This document shows, in pieces, positions 1 through 6,094 of a stretch of 6,534 nt of DNA (the first letter of the stretch is position 1; each line of letters begins with the position of its first letter). A program made the translations under genes and the position numbers. This DNA is from Chloroflexota bacterium (GTDB taxonomy: Bacteria; Chloroflexota; Dehalococcoidia; UBA2979). The notes below the pieces were generated by a model. The model searched no databases and was not told where the DNA came from. It was given only the letters and a program-made list of their open reading frames with translations. The stretch lies in the NCBI GenBank assembly GCA_027592975.1, contig JAQCJS010000060.1, positions 1-6,534 of the forward strand, in the 5' to 3' direction.

Positions 1-19
1 TGCCGGGCCGGGTAGCGAA

Positions 20-50
20 CGGGCCCCGGCGACCGAATCGCCGAGGCCCG
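20..50 (-). terminator. GC-rich hairpin after the cyclase gene, candidate terminator
   Basis: Arms 20-32 and 38-50 pair over 13 positions around a 5-nt loop (33-37). Read as minus-strand RNA, all pairs are Watson-Crick except one G-U wobble; on the plus strand that position would be a C-A mismatch, so the fold suits the minus strand. It begins about 20 nt past the TAA stop of the cyclase gene (71-73), where a transcript terminator is expected. The sequence after the stem in the minus direction starts with only two T and has no real U tract, so this could be a weak or Rho-assisted terminator or a 3'-end stabilising hairpin. Confidence 0.55.
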
Positions 51-70
51 CCGGGTGACGTGCGCCTGTC

Positions 71-1027
71 TTACTTGATCGCGACCGCGTTCGGCGGCGA
101 GCCGACGCCTCGCGGGAGGTTGAGCGGCTGCGTGACGAGGAAGAACTCGTACACGCCATCCTGCGCGCAGTCATCCGCCAGCGCGTCCAGCCACCACAGC
201 TCGCCGATCGGCATGCCGAACATCGCCAGCAGGCGGCGATGCTGGAAATTGTTGCCGTTCACTGGGGTCGCCTCGCACGCGATGTTGTCGCCCACGACCG
301 CGGCGATGCGGTGATCCCAGAGCCACGCCATCGTCTCGGCGTCCCCCTCCAGGCCGGTGACCGGCTGCGTGCCCTCCATGGTCTCCGGCTTCAGGCGATC
401 CGCCTCGCTCATCTGCATGTAGTTGGTCATCCAGCCCGTGCGGAAGAGCAGGATGTCCCCGCGGCGGATCTCCACCCCCTGCTGCTTCGCGATCGCCTCG
501 ATCATCGCCGCGTCCACGCCGATCCGGACGCCGGGCTGGAACCTCTCGCCCAGGTAGCGTGGGACGTCCAGCAGCACGCCGCGACCGTTGATGCCGCCGC
601 GCTCCGCCCAGAGGTGGATGCCCAGGCGGTCACTGTTCGCCAGGTCGTCGTCCTGCAGGCCGTGGTAGTAGCCGTTCTCGCGGTAGCGCACGTGGCGCAG
701 GCCGTCCCACTGGCTGGAACCCTGCAGGTAGAAATTGTCCAGGCGGTCGTCGCCGCCGCCGCGGTGCGTGAACACCACGTGCTCGATCGGCCCGCGCCCG
801 CGCTCGCCCTCCGGCACCGGCGCGCGACGAGGCATGTCCAGCGGCAGGTCGAGGTTGATCGTGACGCCGCGCTTCACCAGCCCGGCGGCGGCCTTGACCT
901 GCTCCGGGCCGATGAAGTTCACCGTGCCGTAGTCGTTATCCTTGCCAAAGACGTCCCACGCGTAGCGTTCACCCGCGGGGAACTCCGGCAGTTCGTTGTA
1001 CAGCGGCAGACCATCTGGTCCGGGCAT
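71..1027 (-). CDS. Cyclase-family (kynurenine formamidase-like) metal-dependent hydrolase
   Basis: This 318-residue cytosolic protein belongs to the cyclase family, which includes kynurenine formamidase and isatin hydrolase: metal-dependent enzymes that hydrolyse amide or lactam-like bonds. Landmarks are SSQWDGLRH at residues 104-112, GRGVLLDV at 148-155, GDILLFRTGW at 190-199, VVGDNIACE at 244-252 and a C-terminal PLNLPRGVGSPPNAVAIK block. The usual metal motif HxGTHxDxPxH is changed here: Asp108 and His112 remain, but the two leading His positions are Gln102 and Gln106. I know this variant from a large subfamily of uncharacterised bacterial and fungal cyclases, so it is probably a real subgroup and not decay. 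The ATG start has a clear Shine-Dalgarno, GGAGTGGAGG, at 1034-1043 with a 6-nt spacer. It lies 73 bp downstream of the aldo/keto reductase on the same strand, possibly co-transcribed. The substrate is unknown; kynurenine formamidase activity should not be assumed. Confidence 0.88.
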   Translation of the reverse strand: MPGPDGLPLYNELPEFPAGERYAWDVFGKDNDYGTVNFIGPEQVKAAAGLVKRGVTINLDLPLDMPRRAPVPEGERGRGPIEHVVFTHRGGGDDRLDNFYLQGSSQWDGLRHVRYRENGYYHGLQDDDLANSDRLGIHLWAERGGINGRGVLLDVPRYLGERFQPGVRIGVDAAMIEAIAKQQGVEIRRGDILLFRTGWMTNYMQMSEADRLKPETMEGTQPVTGLEGDAETMAWLWDHRIAAVVGDNIACEATPVNGNNFQHRRLLAMFGMPIGELWWLDALADDCAQDGVYEFFLVTQPLNLPRGVGSPPNAVAIK

Positions 1028-1090
1028 CTCGCGCCTCCACTCCTCGCGCTCTCGCGGCGCGCGCGCGTCCGGTTGGGTGCCGGCGGCCAG

Positions 1091-1096
1091 AGCATA
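1091..1096 (-). promoter_or_regulatory. Possible -10 element (TATGCT) for the cyclase gene
   Basis: Read on the minus strand, 1096-1091 is TATGCT, followed by CTGGCC. It resembles the TATACTC...GGCC context upstream of the CoA-transferase gene. It lies in the 73-bp gap between the reductase stop and the cyclase start, 63 nt before the ATG. No acceptable -35 hexamer is visible at 16-18 nt, so this is a weak call. The cyclase could simply be read through from the reductase gene. Confidence 0.25.
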
Positions 1097-1100
1097 CGCG

Positions 1101-1928
1101 CTACGCCTCGTCGAACGCGCGCGCCGCCACCTCCAGCACCCGCTGCTCGGCGGGGGGCATCGGTGCGAACGAGGCGAGCGTGGCGAGGTTCTCCCGCACG
1201 CGGGACGGCTGCCGCGCCCCCGGGATCGCGAGGGAGACGCCGGGGTGCGAGAGGACGTGCCGCAGCAGGTTCGCGGGCGTGACCGCGCCTGCCTCGCCCC
1301 GGGCGATCGTGCCGCGCATGATGCTCGTCCGCCCGGATCCGCCGACCGGCCGCATCACGATCACGCCGAGGTCGCGCGCGTGCGCGGCCTCGATCAGCGC
1401 GGCGCTCTCCGGCGCGAACGCGGAGTACTCCACCATCACCGTGTCGAACGCCCCTGACTCGATGATCAGGCGCAGCACGTCGAGGCTGTGCGTGGAGACG
1501 CCGATGTGCCGCACGAGTCCGCGGAACTGCGCGATGCGCAGCCCGGCGAGCGCGCCGCGGTCGTCGTCCATGACCTCGTCCCATGCCGCGCCGCTCGATA
1601 CGTCGTGGAGTTGGTAGAGGTCGATCACTTCGACGCCGAGGACACTCAACGACCGATCGACGTCCCGCTGCGCGCCGTCCGCGGTATGACTGAAGGTCTT
1701 GGTGGCGATGTGGAAGTCCGCACGGCCGCGATCACGGATGACCTGGCCCAGCAGGTACTCGCTCCCGGCGTACTCCCGTGCGGTGTCGATGAAGTTCACG
1801 CCGAGGTCGATCGCCGCGTGGATCGTCGCCGCCGCCTCGGGGGAATGGGGCGTGTCCATCGCGCCGAGGCCCACCGCGACGACTTGGATGCCCGTCCGGC
1901 CGAGGCGGCGCATCTGGAGGTCAGGCAT
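1101..1928 (-). CDS. Aldo/keto reductase
   Basis: This 275-residue soluble oxidoreductase of the aldo/keto reductase superfamily folds as a TIM barrel and normally uses NADPH to reduce aldehydes or ketones. The complete catalytic tetrad is visible: Asp48 and Tyr53 in FIDTAREY, Lys77 in ATKT and His108 in YQLHD. The cofactor-phosphate segment IPGARQPSRVRENL at residues 235-248 has Arg239, Arg243 and the usual Glu-Asn pair. The N-terminal MRRLGRTGIQVVAVGLGAM is standard for the family. I chose the ATG at 1928 because GGAG lies 6 nt upstream, it gives the usual family length, and the beta-hairpin starts at once. An in-frame ATG at 1967 would add 13 residues that look unlike the family and has no Shine-Dalgarno. 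It is the first gene of a probable two-gene minus-strand unit with the cyclase and is divergent from the protease gene. The substrate cannot be told from sequence. Confidence 0.93.
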   Translation of the reverse strand: MPDLQMRRLGRTGIQVVAVGLGAMDTPHSPEAAATIHAAIDLGVNFIDTAREYAGSEYLLGQVIRDRGRADFHIATKTFSHTADGAQRDVDRSLSVLGVEVIDLYQLHDVSSGAAWDEVMDDDRGALAGLRIAQFRGLVRHIGVSTHSLDVLRLIIESGAFDTVMVEYSAFAPESAALIEAAHARDLGVIVMRPVGGSGRTSIMRGTIARGEAGAVTPANLLRHVLSHPGVSLAIPGARQPSRVRENLATLASFAPMPPAEQRVLEVAARAFDEA

Positions 1929-1934
1929 GGGCGT

Positions 1935-1938
1935 CTCC
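1935..1938 (-). promoter_or_regulatory. Shine-Dalgarno that decides the aldo/keto reductase start
   Basis: On the minus strand this reads GGAG, 6 nt before the ATG at 1928-1926. The upstream in-frame ATG at 1967 is preceded by CCTCC-type sequence with no purine-rich site, so this element favours the shorter 275-residue protein. Confidence 0.7.
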
Positions 1939-1957
1939 GATGGTGAGTGTGCCGTTG

Positions 1958-2007
1958 TCCCGTCCATGATGACGCACCGCTGGAGGATGCGGCGCGGATG
2001 GACGGGA
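1958..2007. repeat. Perfect 10-bp inverted repeat in the divergent intergenic region
   Basis: TCCCGTCCAT (1958-1967) and ATGGACGGGA (1998-2007) are exact reverse complements separated by 30 bp. They lie between the divergent reductase and protease genes. A perfect 10-bp match is unlikely by chance in about 150 bp, though high GC raises the odds. It could be a paired operator for a regulator serving both genes, or a stem in the 5' leader of either transcript. No regulator gene is present in the window. Confidence 0.5.
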
Positions 2008-2041
2008 GGCGGTACCGTGTTCGCGCACCGCGAGCATCCTC
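1983..2041. repeat. Second inverted repeat (8 bp) interleaved with the first
   Basis: GAGGATGC (1983-1990) and GCATCCTC (2034-2041) are exact reverse complements 43 bp apart. Their order relative to the 10-bp repeat is A-B-A'-B', the layout of an H-type pseudoknot if transcribed, or of two overlapping protein sites if acting as DNA. The same region also has CGCACCGC directly repeated at 1973-1980 and 2024-2031, and a small hairpin, CCTCG-ATC-CGAGG, at 2038-2050. Each element is short, so chance remains a real explanation. I find no convincing -35/-10 pair on either strand of the region 1929-2084. Confidence 0.35.
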
Positions 2042-2072
2042 GATCCGAGGCCCCGCCGTGACGATCGCGTTC

Positions 2073-2079
2073 GGAGGAG
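2073..2079 (+). promoter_or_regulatory. Shine-Dalgarno that sets the start of the secreted protease-kelch gene
   Basis: GGAGGAG ends 5 nt before the ATG at 2085. The reading frame is open back to an ATG at 1947, but that start would lie in front of the signal peptide with 46 extra arginine-rich residues and overlap the divergent reductase upstream region, so 2085 is preferred. Confidence 0.8.
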
Positions 2080-2084
2080 CCTCG

Positions 2085-4763
2085 ATGGGCCTGCTGGCAT
2101 CCGCGCGCACCCGAGGCCCCCGCTGGGCCGTGCTGCCCATCCTTCTCGCCGCTGTCCTCGCCGCCACGAGCGTGCTCGCCCTTCCGCGCGAGGCCGGCGC
2201 GCAGATCCCCGCCACCGAGATCTTCGCGCGCGTCTCACCCGCCGTCCCGGTCATTGAGACGCCCCGCGGCCACGGCACCGGCTTCATGCTGGACGCGAAC
2301 CACGTCATGACCGTCGCCCACGCCGTGGAGGACTTCGAGACGGTGAAGGTGCGCTTCCCGGGGGGCGCCACCTACGGTACCGCGAAGGTCGTCGCACGCG
2401 ACCGCTTGGCGGACATGGCGATCATCGAGATCGCCGGCACGCGCGAGGTGGTGACGACGATCGCGGAGCCGCCGACCGTCGTCGGGTCGGAGCTGTACGT
2501 CCTCGGCTACCCCGGCCGCACCGCGAACTCACCGCAGCCGCTGATCAGCCGCGGCCTGCTGTCACAGATCTCGCGGTGGGACACCATGGGGATCACCTAC
2601 CTGCGCACGGACGCCAGTGGCGAGCCGGGCACCAGCGGCGGCCCGCTGCTGGACGCCGACGGCAACGTGGTCGGCGTGATCCAGTTCGGCTCGCCGACCG
2701 GCGCGTACATGATCGCCGCATCCGCAGCGGATCTGAAGGCCCGCGCGCTGCGCCACCTGGCGGGCGAGGACGTGGACGGGATCGCGCGGCGCGTCCCCTC
2801 CGGCCCCGCCGGCCAGTCGTTCATCGCCGACCTCACCGGCGCCACGGGGCCGGAGGCGTCCTTCTTCGTCACTCCGTCCGCCGCCACGGGCGCGGAGTTC
2901 CTCGTTGCCGCGCCTGACGCGCAAGGGCCGGTGACCGTGAGCGTCTACAGCGCGCGGGGACAGTGGCTGACGGGCTCCGTCCTCAACGCGGGGCGCACCT
3001 CGGCCACGCTGCTCGCGGATCTGTCCGCGGATCAGCGGTACTGGATCAGCTTCTCCAGCGACCGCCCCGCACGGATCACGCTGCAGTCCAGCGTCACCCT
3101 CGCCCGCTTCGCGGACACGGATGACCGCAGGATGGTCGCCGGACGAGTCATCGGGATGATCGACCATGCGAACGACATGGACTGTCGCCCCATCGCGCTG
3201 CGCGCCGGACAGAAGGTCACCACCCGTGCAGAGTCCGTCACCTCCGACCTCGCCCTCTACCTCGTCTCACCGGGGGGCGCGCTCGTCACCAGCGACTCGG
3301 ACAGCGCCGATGGCGTGCGCGGGGGTGATGCCGAGGCAAGCGCGACGGCGGCGTCGAGCGGTGACTACGTGGTATGCGTGTCCGCGGAGATACCGGTGTC
3401 GCAGGCTTCCGGATACGTCCTGACCGTCACGGCGACCGCGCCACCCGCGCTGGGGGACGAGTCCGGTTCCTTCACCCTGAGCCAGGCGCGACTGGCCGTG
3501 CCGCGCCGCTCCAACGCGACGATCGGCCTGCCGGACGGCCGCGCCCTGGCCATCGGCGGCCTCGATGCGGACGACCGCTACCTCGCGGCCGCGGAGGCGT
3601 ACGACCCGGCGGCGGATCGCGTGACGCCCGCGGGCCGCGATGTGATCGCACGACGCGACCCAACCGCCGTGCTGCTGCAGGACGGCCGCGTGCTGGTGAT
3701 CGGTGGCATCTCCGCGGACGGGGTGAGCGACGCCGCCTCCGTCTACCACCCGCACGAGCGAACGTGGACCTCCGTCGGGAGGATGAGCCTCCCGCGTATC
3801 GGCGCGGAGGCGACCGTGCTGCAGGACGGGCGCGTCCTGATCGCCAGCGGCGGCGACCGCTTCGGCCCCACCGCCGCCGCGGAGATCTTCGACCCGGCGA
3901 CGGGCCGCTTCGCAACCACCGGCTCGATGACCGTGGAGCGCAGCGGGCTAATCGCCACCCGGCTGCCGGATGGACGCGTCCTATTCGCCGGCGGCGTGGA
4001 CGTCACGCAGCAGGTCAACGGCACGGCCGAGCTGTACGACCCCGCCACCGGACGCTTCACGGAGACGGGCGCGCTGAAGACGCCGCGCTACAACCACAAC
4101 TCCACGCTGCTCCGCTCCGGCCTCGTCCTGATCACCGGTGGCACCACGGTCTGGGAGGATCTCGCCAGCGCGGAGCTGTACGACCCAGCCACCGGCACGT
4201 TCCGCGAGACCGGCTCGATGCGCTTCCCGCGGCAGGCACACTCGGCGACGCTGCTCCCGAACGGCCGCGTGCTGATCGCCAGTGGCGCGTACACCGCCGG
4301 CGTCCTGCGCAGCTTGATCGTCGAAGTGGGCGCAGCGGAACTGTACGACGAGCCCTCCGGCACCTTCCTCCCCGCAGGCGCGCTGCAGGTCGGCCGCGGG
4401 CAGTTCGGCGCGCTCCTCCCGGACGGCACCGTGGTGTTCATGGGCGGCACTACCGACGCCGGCGCACTCGACTCCATCGAGTCGTACACACCGGGCACCG
4501 CCGGCCCGGTCGGCGCGGGCGGGTTCGTGGAGGCACCCGTCTTCAGCGCGAACGGCATCGCGCTCGCGATCTTCCGGGGCGGCAGCGTCGACCAGCTCGA
4601 AGCGGCGGCGCGGGCGGCCGGCGCCTCCGGCGTGTGGGTGCAGGACGACCGCGGCATCGCGCAACTGCTCGTCGTGGACGGACCGCCGTTCCTGTCTCAG
4701 GCGTTCCGCGCGGCGTTCGCGGATGGCCTCGCCCCCTCGACTCCCGCGACGCTGACGAAGTAG
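2085..4763 (+). CDS. Secreted trypsin-like serine protease with seven kelch repeats
   Basis: The product has 892 residues. Residues 1-39 form a Sec signal peptide: arginines at 8, 10 and 13, a hydrophobic core of about 15-33, and AGA before Gln40 as the likely cleavage site. There is no lipobox Cys. Residues ~43-225 are a trypsin-like (S1/HtrA-type) protease with His79 in TVAHA, Asp110 in LADMAII and Ser184 in GTSGGP, so the triad is intact. Residues ~240-340 and ~352-450 are two beta-rich segments; the second resembles bacterial pre-peptidase C-terminal (PPC-like) domains and holds the protein's only two Cys (367 and 431), a possible disulfide. Residues ~468-808 carry seven kelch repeats, expected to form a beta-propeller. 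Residues ~812-884 are an unassigned C-terminal segment. There is no PDZ domain, so it is not a DegP/DegS orthologue. No C-terminal anchor or sorting signal is seen, so it is probably released or envelope-associated. Its substrate is unknown. The downstream CoA-transferase starts 79 bp later with its own promoter candidate. Confidence 0.88.
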   Translation: MGLLASARTRGPRWAVLPILLAAVLAATSVLALPREAGAQIPATEIFARVSPAVPVIETPRGHGTGFMLDANHVMTVAHAVEDFETVKVRFPGGATYGTAKVVARDRLADMAIIEIAGTREVVTTIAEPPTVVGSELYVLGYPGRTANSPQPLISRGLLSQISRWDTMGITYLRTDASGEPGTSGGPLLDADGNVVGVIQFGSPTGAYMIAASAADLKARALRHLAGEDVDGIARRVPSGPAGQSFIADLTGATGPEASFFVTPSAATGAEFLVAAPDAQGPVTVSVYSARGQWLTGSVLNAGRTSATLLADLSADQRYWISFSSDRPARITLQSSVTLARFADTDDRRMVAGRVIGMIDHANDMDCRPIALRAGQKVTTRAESVTSDLALYLVSPGGALVTSDSDSADGVRGGDAEASATAASSGDYVVCVSAEIPVSQASGYVLTVTATAPPALGDESGSFTLSQARLAVPRRSNATIGLPDGRALAIGGLDADDRYLAAAEAYDPAADRVTPAGRDVIARRDPTAVLLQDGRVLVIGGISADGVSDAASVYHPHERTWTSVGRMSLPRIGAEATVLQDGRVLIASGGDRFGPTAAAEIFDPATGRFATTGSMTVERSGLIATRLPDGRVLFAGGVDVTQQVNGTAELYDPATGRFTETGALKTPRYNHNSTLLRSGLVLITGGTTVWEDLASAELYDPATGTFRETGSMRFPRQAHSATLLPNGRVLIASGAYTAGVLRSLIVEVGAAELYDEPSGTFLPAGALQVGRGQFGALLPDGTVVFMGGTTDAGALDSIESYTPGTAGPVGAGGFVEAPVFSANGIALAIFRGGSVDQLEAAARAAGASGVWVQDDRGIAQLLVVDGPPFLSQAFRAAFADGLAPSTPATLTK
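3486..4508 (+). repeat. Seven kelch repeats within the protease gene
   Basis: Repeats of about 47-55 residues begin near residues 468, 521, 568, 616, 665, 713 and 768. Each contains a core of the form (L/Q)xDGRVLhhGG, a variable loop, then AELYDPATGxFxxTGSM-like sequence. The first, second and seventh are the most divergent (for example YHPHERTW in repeat 2 and SYTPG in repeat 7), while repeats 4 and 5 share AELYDPATG followed by F..TG and are alike at DNA level (around 4026 and 4170). Seven units match the blade number of galactose-oxidase-like kelch propellers, which commonly bind proteins or glycans. What this one binds cannot be told. Confidence 0.85.
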
Positions 4764-4769
4764 CGGGGG

Positions 4770-4797
4770 GCGACTCAGCGGGTCGCGCGGATATACT
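4770..4797 (+). promoter_or_regulatory. Candidate promoter of the CoA-transferase gene
   Basis: TATACT at 4792-4797 matches the bacterial -10 consensus at five of six positions and stands out in this GC-rich context. GCGACT at 4770-4775, 16 nt upstream, shares only GAC with the -35 consensus. The expected transcript start, near 4804, would give a leader of about 40 nt. A closely similar arrangement precedes the next gene, which strengthens the call. Confidence 0.5.
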
Positions 4798-4833
4798 CGC
4801 GGCCAACCCCTGTCGGACATCCGGCCATCCCTC

Positions 4834-4837
4834 GGAG
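4834..4837 (+). promoter_or_regulatory. Shine-Dalgarno that decides the CoA-transferase GTG start
   Basis: GGAG at 4834-4837 lies 5 nt before the GTG at 4843. The other in-frame GTG at 4837 overlaps this site, so it cannot be the start that this site serves. Confidence 0.7.
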
Positions 4838-4842
4838 TGCGT

Positions 4843-6021
4843 GTGCTTCCTCTCACCGGCATCACCGTCGTCGCACTGGAGCAGGCGGTCGCCGCCCCGC
4901 TCGCCACCCGGCACCTCGCGGACTGGGGCGCGCGCGTGATCAAGGTGGAGCGCCCGGGCAGCGGCGACTTCGCGCGCGACTACGACCGCACGGTGAACGG
5001 CCTGGCCAGCCATTTCGTCTGGCTGAACCGCGGCAAGGAGTCGCTCACGCTCGACCTGAAGCAGCCCGAGGCACGCGAGGTGCTGGCGCAGATCGTGGCG
5101 AAGGCGGACGTGTTCCTGCAGAACCTGGGGCCGGGGGCGGTCGAGCGCCTGGGCTTCGGCGCGCAGGATCTGCGCGCGAAGCACCCCGCGCTTATCACCT
5201 GCGGCATCTCCGGCTACGGCACCACCGGCTCCTACCGCGAACGCAAGGCGTACGACCTGCTGATCCAGGCGGAGTCCGGCATCATCTCCACCACCGGAAC
5301 CGAGGATCACCCCTCCAAGATCGGCGTCTCGATCGCGGACATCGCCTCCGGCATGTACGCCTACACCGGCGTACTGACTGCGCTCATCGGCCGCGGCCGC
5401 ACCAGCGAGGGCGCGAACATCGAGGTCTCCATGCTCGAGGCCCTGGGCGAGTGGATGGGCTTCCCCGCGTACTACTCCGCGTACAGCGGCGTCCCGCTCC
5501 AGCGCAGCGGCGCACACCACGCCTCGATCGTCCCGTACGGCCCGATCGAGGCCGGCGACGGCACGACCATGTTCATCGCGGTGCAGAACCAGCGCGAGTG
5601 GGCGCGCTTCTGCGAGCATGTCCTGGGCGACGCCTCGCTCGCGGAGGACGCGCGCTTCGATTCCGGCGCGGCGCGGCAGACGAACCGTGACGCGCTCTAC
5701 GCGATGATCGAGGCGACGACGACGCAGCTCACCGGCGCGAAACTGTCCGCGCGGCTGGAGGCCGGCGACATCGCGTTCGCGGAGATGCGCAGCATCCAGG
5801 GCTTCGTGGATCACCCGCAGCTGAAGGAGCGCGACCGCTTCCGCACCGTGGATTCGCCCGCCGGCCCCCTCTGGGCGATGCTCCCGCCCGCGACGTTCGA
5901 GGGGATGGAGGCGCACATGGGCGCGATCCCCGCCGTGGGCGCCCACACGGACGCGATCCTCACGGAGCTGGGCTACGACGCCGCACAGATCGCGCGGCTG
6001 CAGCAGGCCGGCGCGGTCTAG
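4843..6021 (+). CDS. Class III (CaiB/BaiF-type) CoA-transferase
   Basis: This 392-residue cytosolic enzyme belongs to the family III CoA-transferases, which move CoA between carboxylic acids through an aspartyl-CoA thioester. The protein starts MLPLTGITVVALEQAVAAP, a very typical family N-terminus, then has ADWGARVIKVERPGSGD at residues 26-42 and LNRGKESLTLDLK at 61-73. GYGTTGSYRERKAYDLLIQAESG (124-146) is the family's glycine-rich and substrate-side region. Asp166 in VSIADIASGMYAYTG is the expected catalytic nucleophile. The length is normal for the family and the gene looks intact. The GTG start at 4843 is chosen from Shine-Dalgarno spacing and from the N-terminus; starting at 4837 would add two residues. 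Known relatives act on formate/oxalate, carnitine, benzylsuccinate, mesaconate, itaconate or malate, and nothing here chooses among them. It is followed after 73 bp by a dicarboxylate-type decarboxylating dehydrogenase, which hints at a shared organic-acid pathway. The two genes may be separately transcribed. Confidence 0.92.
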   Translation: MLPLTGITVVALEQAVAAPLATRHLADWGARVIKVERPGSGDFARDYDRTVNGLASHFVWLNRGKESLTLDLKQPEAREVLAQIVAKADVFLQNLGPGAVERLGFGAQDLRAKHPALITCGISGYGTTGSYRERKAYDLLIQAESGIISTTGTEDHPSKIGVSIADIASGMYAYTGVLTALIGRGRTSEGANIEVSMLEALGEWMGFPAYYSAYSGVPLQRSGAHHASIVPYGPIEAGDGTTMFIAVQNQREWARFCEHVLGDASLAEDARFDSGAARQTNRDALYAMIEATTTQLTGAKLSARLEAGDIAFAEMRSIQGFVDHPQLKERDRFRTVDSPAGPLWAMLPPATFEGMEAHMGAIPAVGAHTDAILTELGYDAAQIARLQQAGAV

Positions 6022-6022
6022 C

Positions 6023-6051
6023 CGGACGCCCCGCGCGAACCCTCGTATAGT
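6023..6051 (+). promoter_or_regulatory. Candidate promoter of the decarboxylating dehydrogenase gene
   Basis: TATAGT at 6046-6051 is a good -10 element, with CGGACG at 6023-6028 as a weak -35 (only GAC matches) and a 17-nt spacer. The -10 sits 43 nt before the GTG start, against 45 nt for the preceding gene. A perfect 6-bp inverted repeat, GCGCGA (6033-6038) and TCGCGC (6051-6056), brackets the -10 and overlaps its last base, so it could be a repressor site, although CG-rich repeats are common by chance here. Confidence 0.45.
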
Positions 6052-6083
6052 CGCGCCAGAGCATCGGACTGCGTACCAGGGCG

Positions 6084-6087
6084 GGAG
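6084..6087 (+). promoter_or_regulatory. Shine-Dalgarno that decides the dehydrogenase GTG start
   Basis: GGAG at 6084-6087 has a 7-nt spacer to the GTG at 6095. A second in-frame GTG at 6089 would be only 1 nt away, too close to be served by this site. Confidence 0.7.
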
Positions 6088-6094
6088 TGTGCCT

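Noticed and set aside
1045..1067. Alternating GC tract (1057-1067) and CGCG-CTCT-CGCG mini-hairpin before the cyclase ribosome-binding site
   Set aside because: The stem is 4 bp and such CG runs are common by chance in this composition, so neither a regulatory hairpin nor a Z-DNA role can be supported.
239..1282. 347-codon plus-strand frame opposite the cyclase and reductase genes
   Set aside because: The real genes on the other strand carry full catalytic motifs; this product is arginine/alanine-rich with no recognisable features and spans the gap between two genes.
1947..2084. N-terminal extension of 46 codons on the protease gene
   Set aside because: It would bury the signal peptide inside the protein and lacks a Shine-Dalgarno, whereas GGAGGAG lies at the right distance before the ATG at 2085.
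4770..4786. Small hairpin GCGAC/GTCGC just after the protease stop as a terminator
   Set aside because: The stem has only 5 bp with a 7-nt loop, there is no T tract, and it overlaps the candidate promoter of the next gene.
3374..4939. 521-codon plus-strand frame overlapping the kelch region and the CoA-transferase start
   Set aside because: It is a +1-type shadow of the kelch repeats; the arginine/glycine/proline-rich product has no domain pattern and runs through an intergenic gap that has its own promoter and ribosome-binding site.
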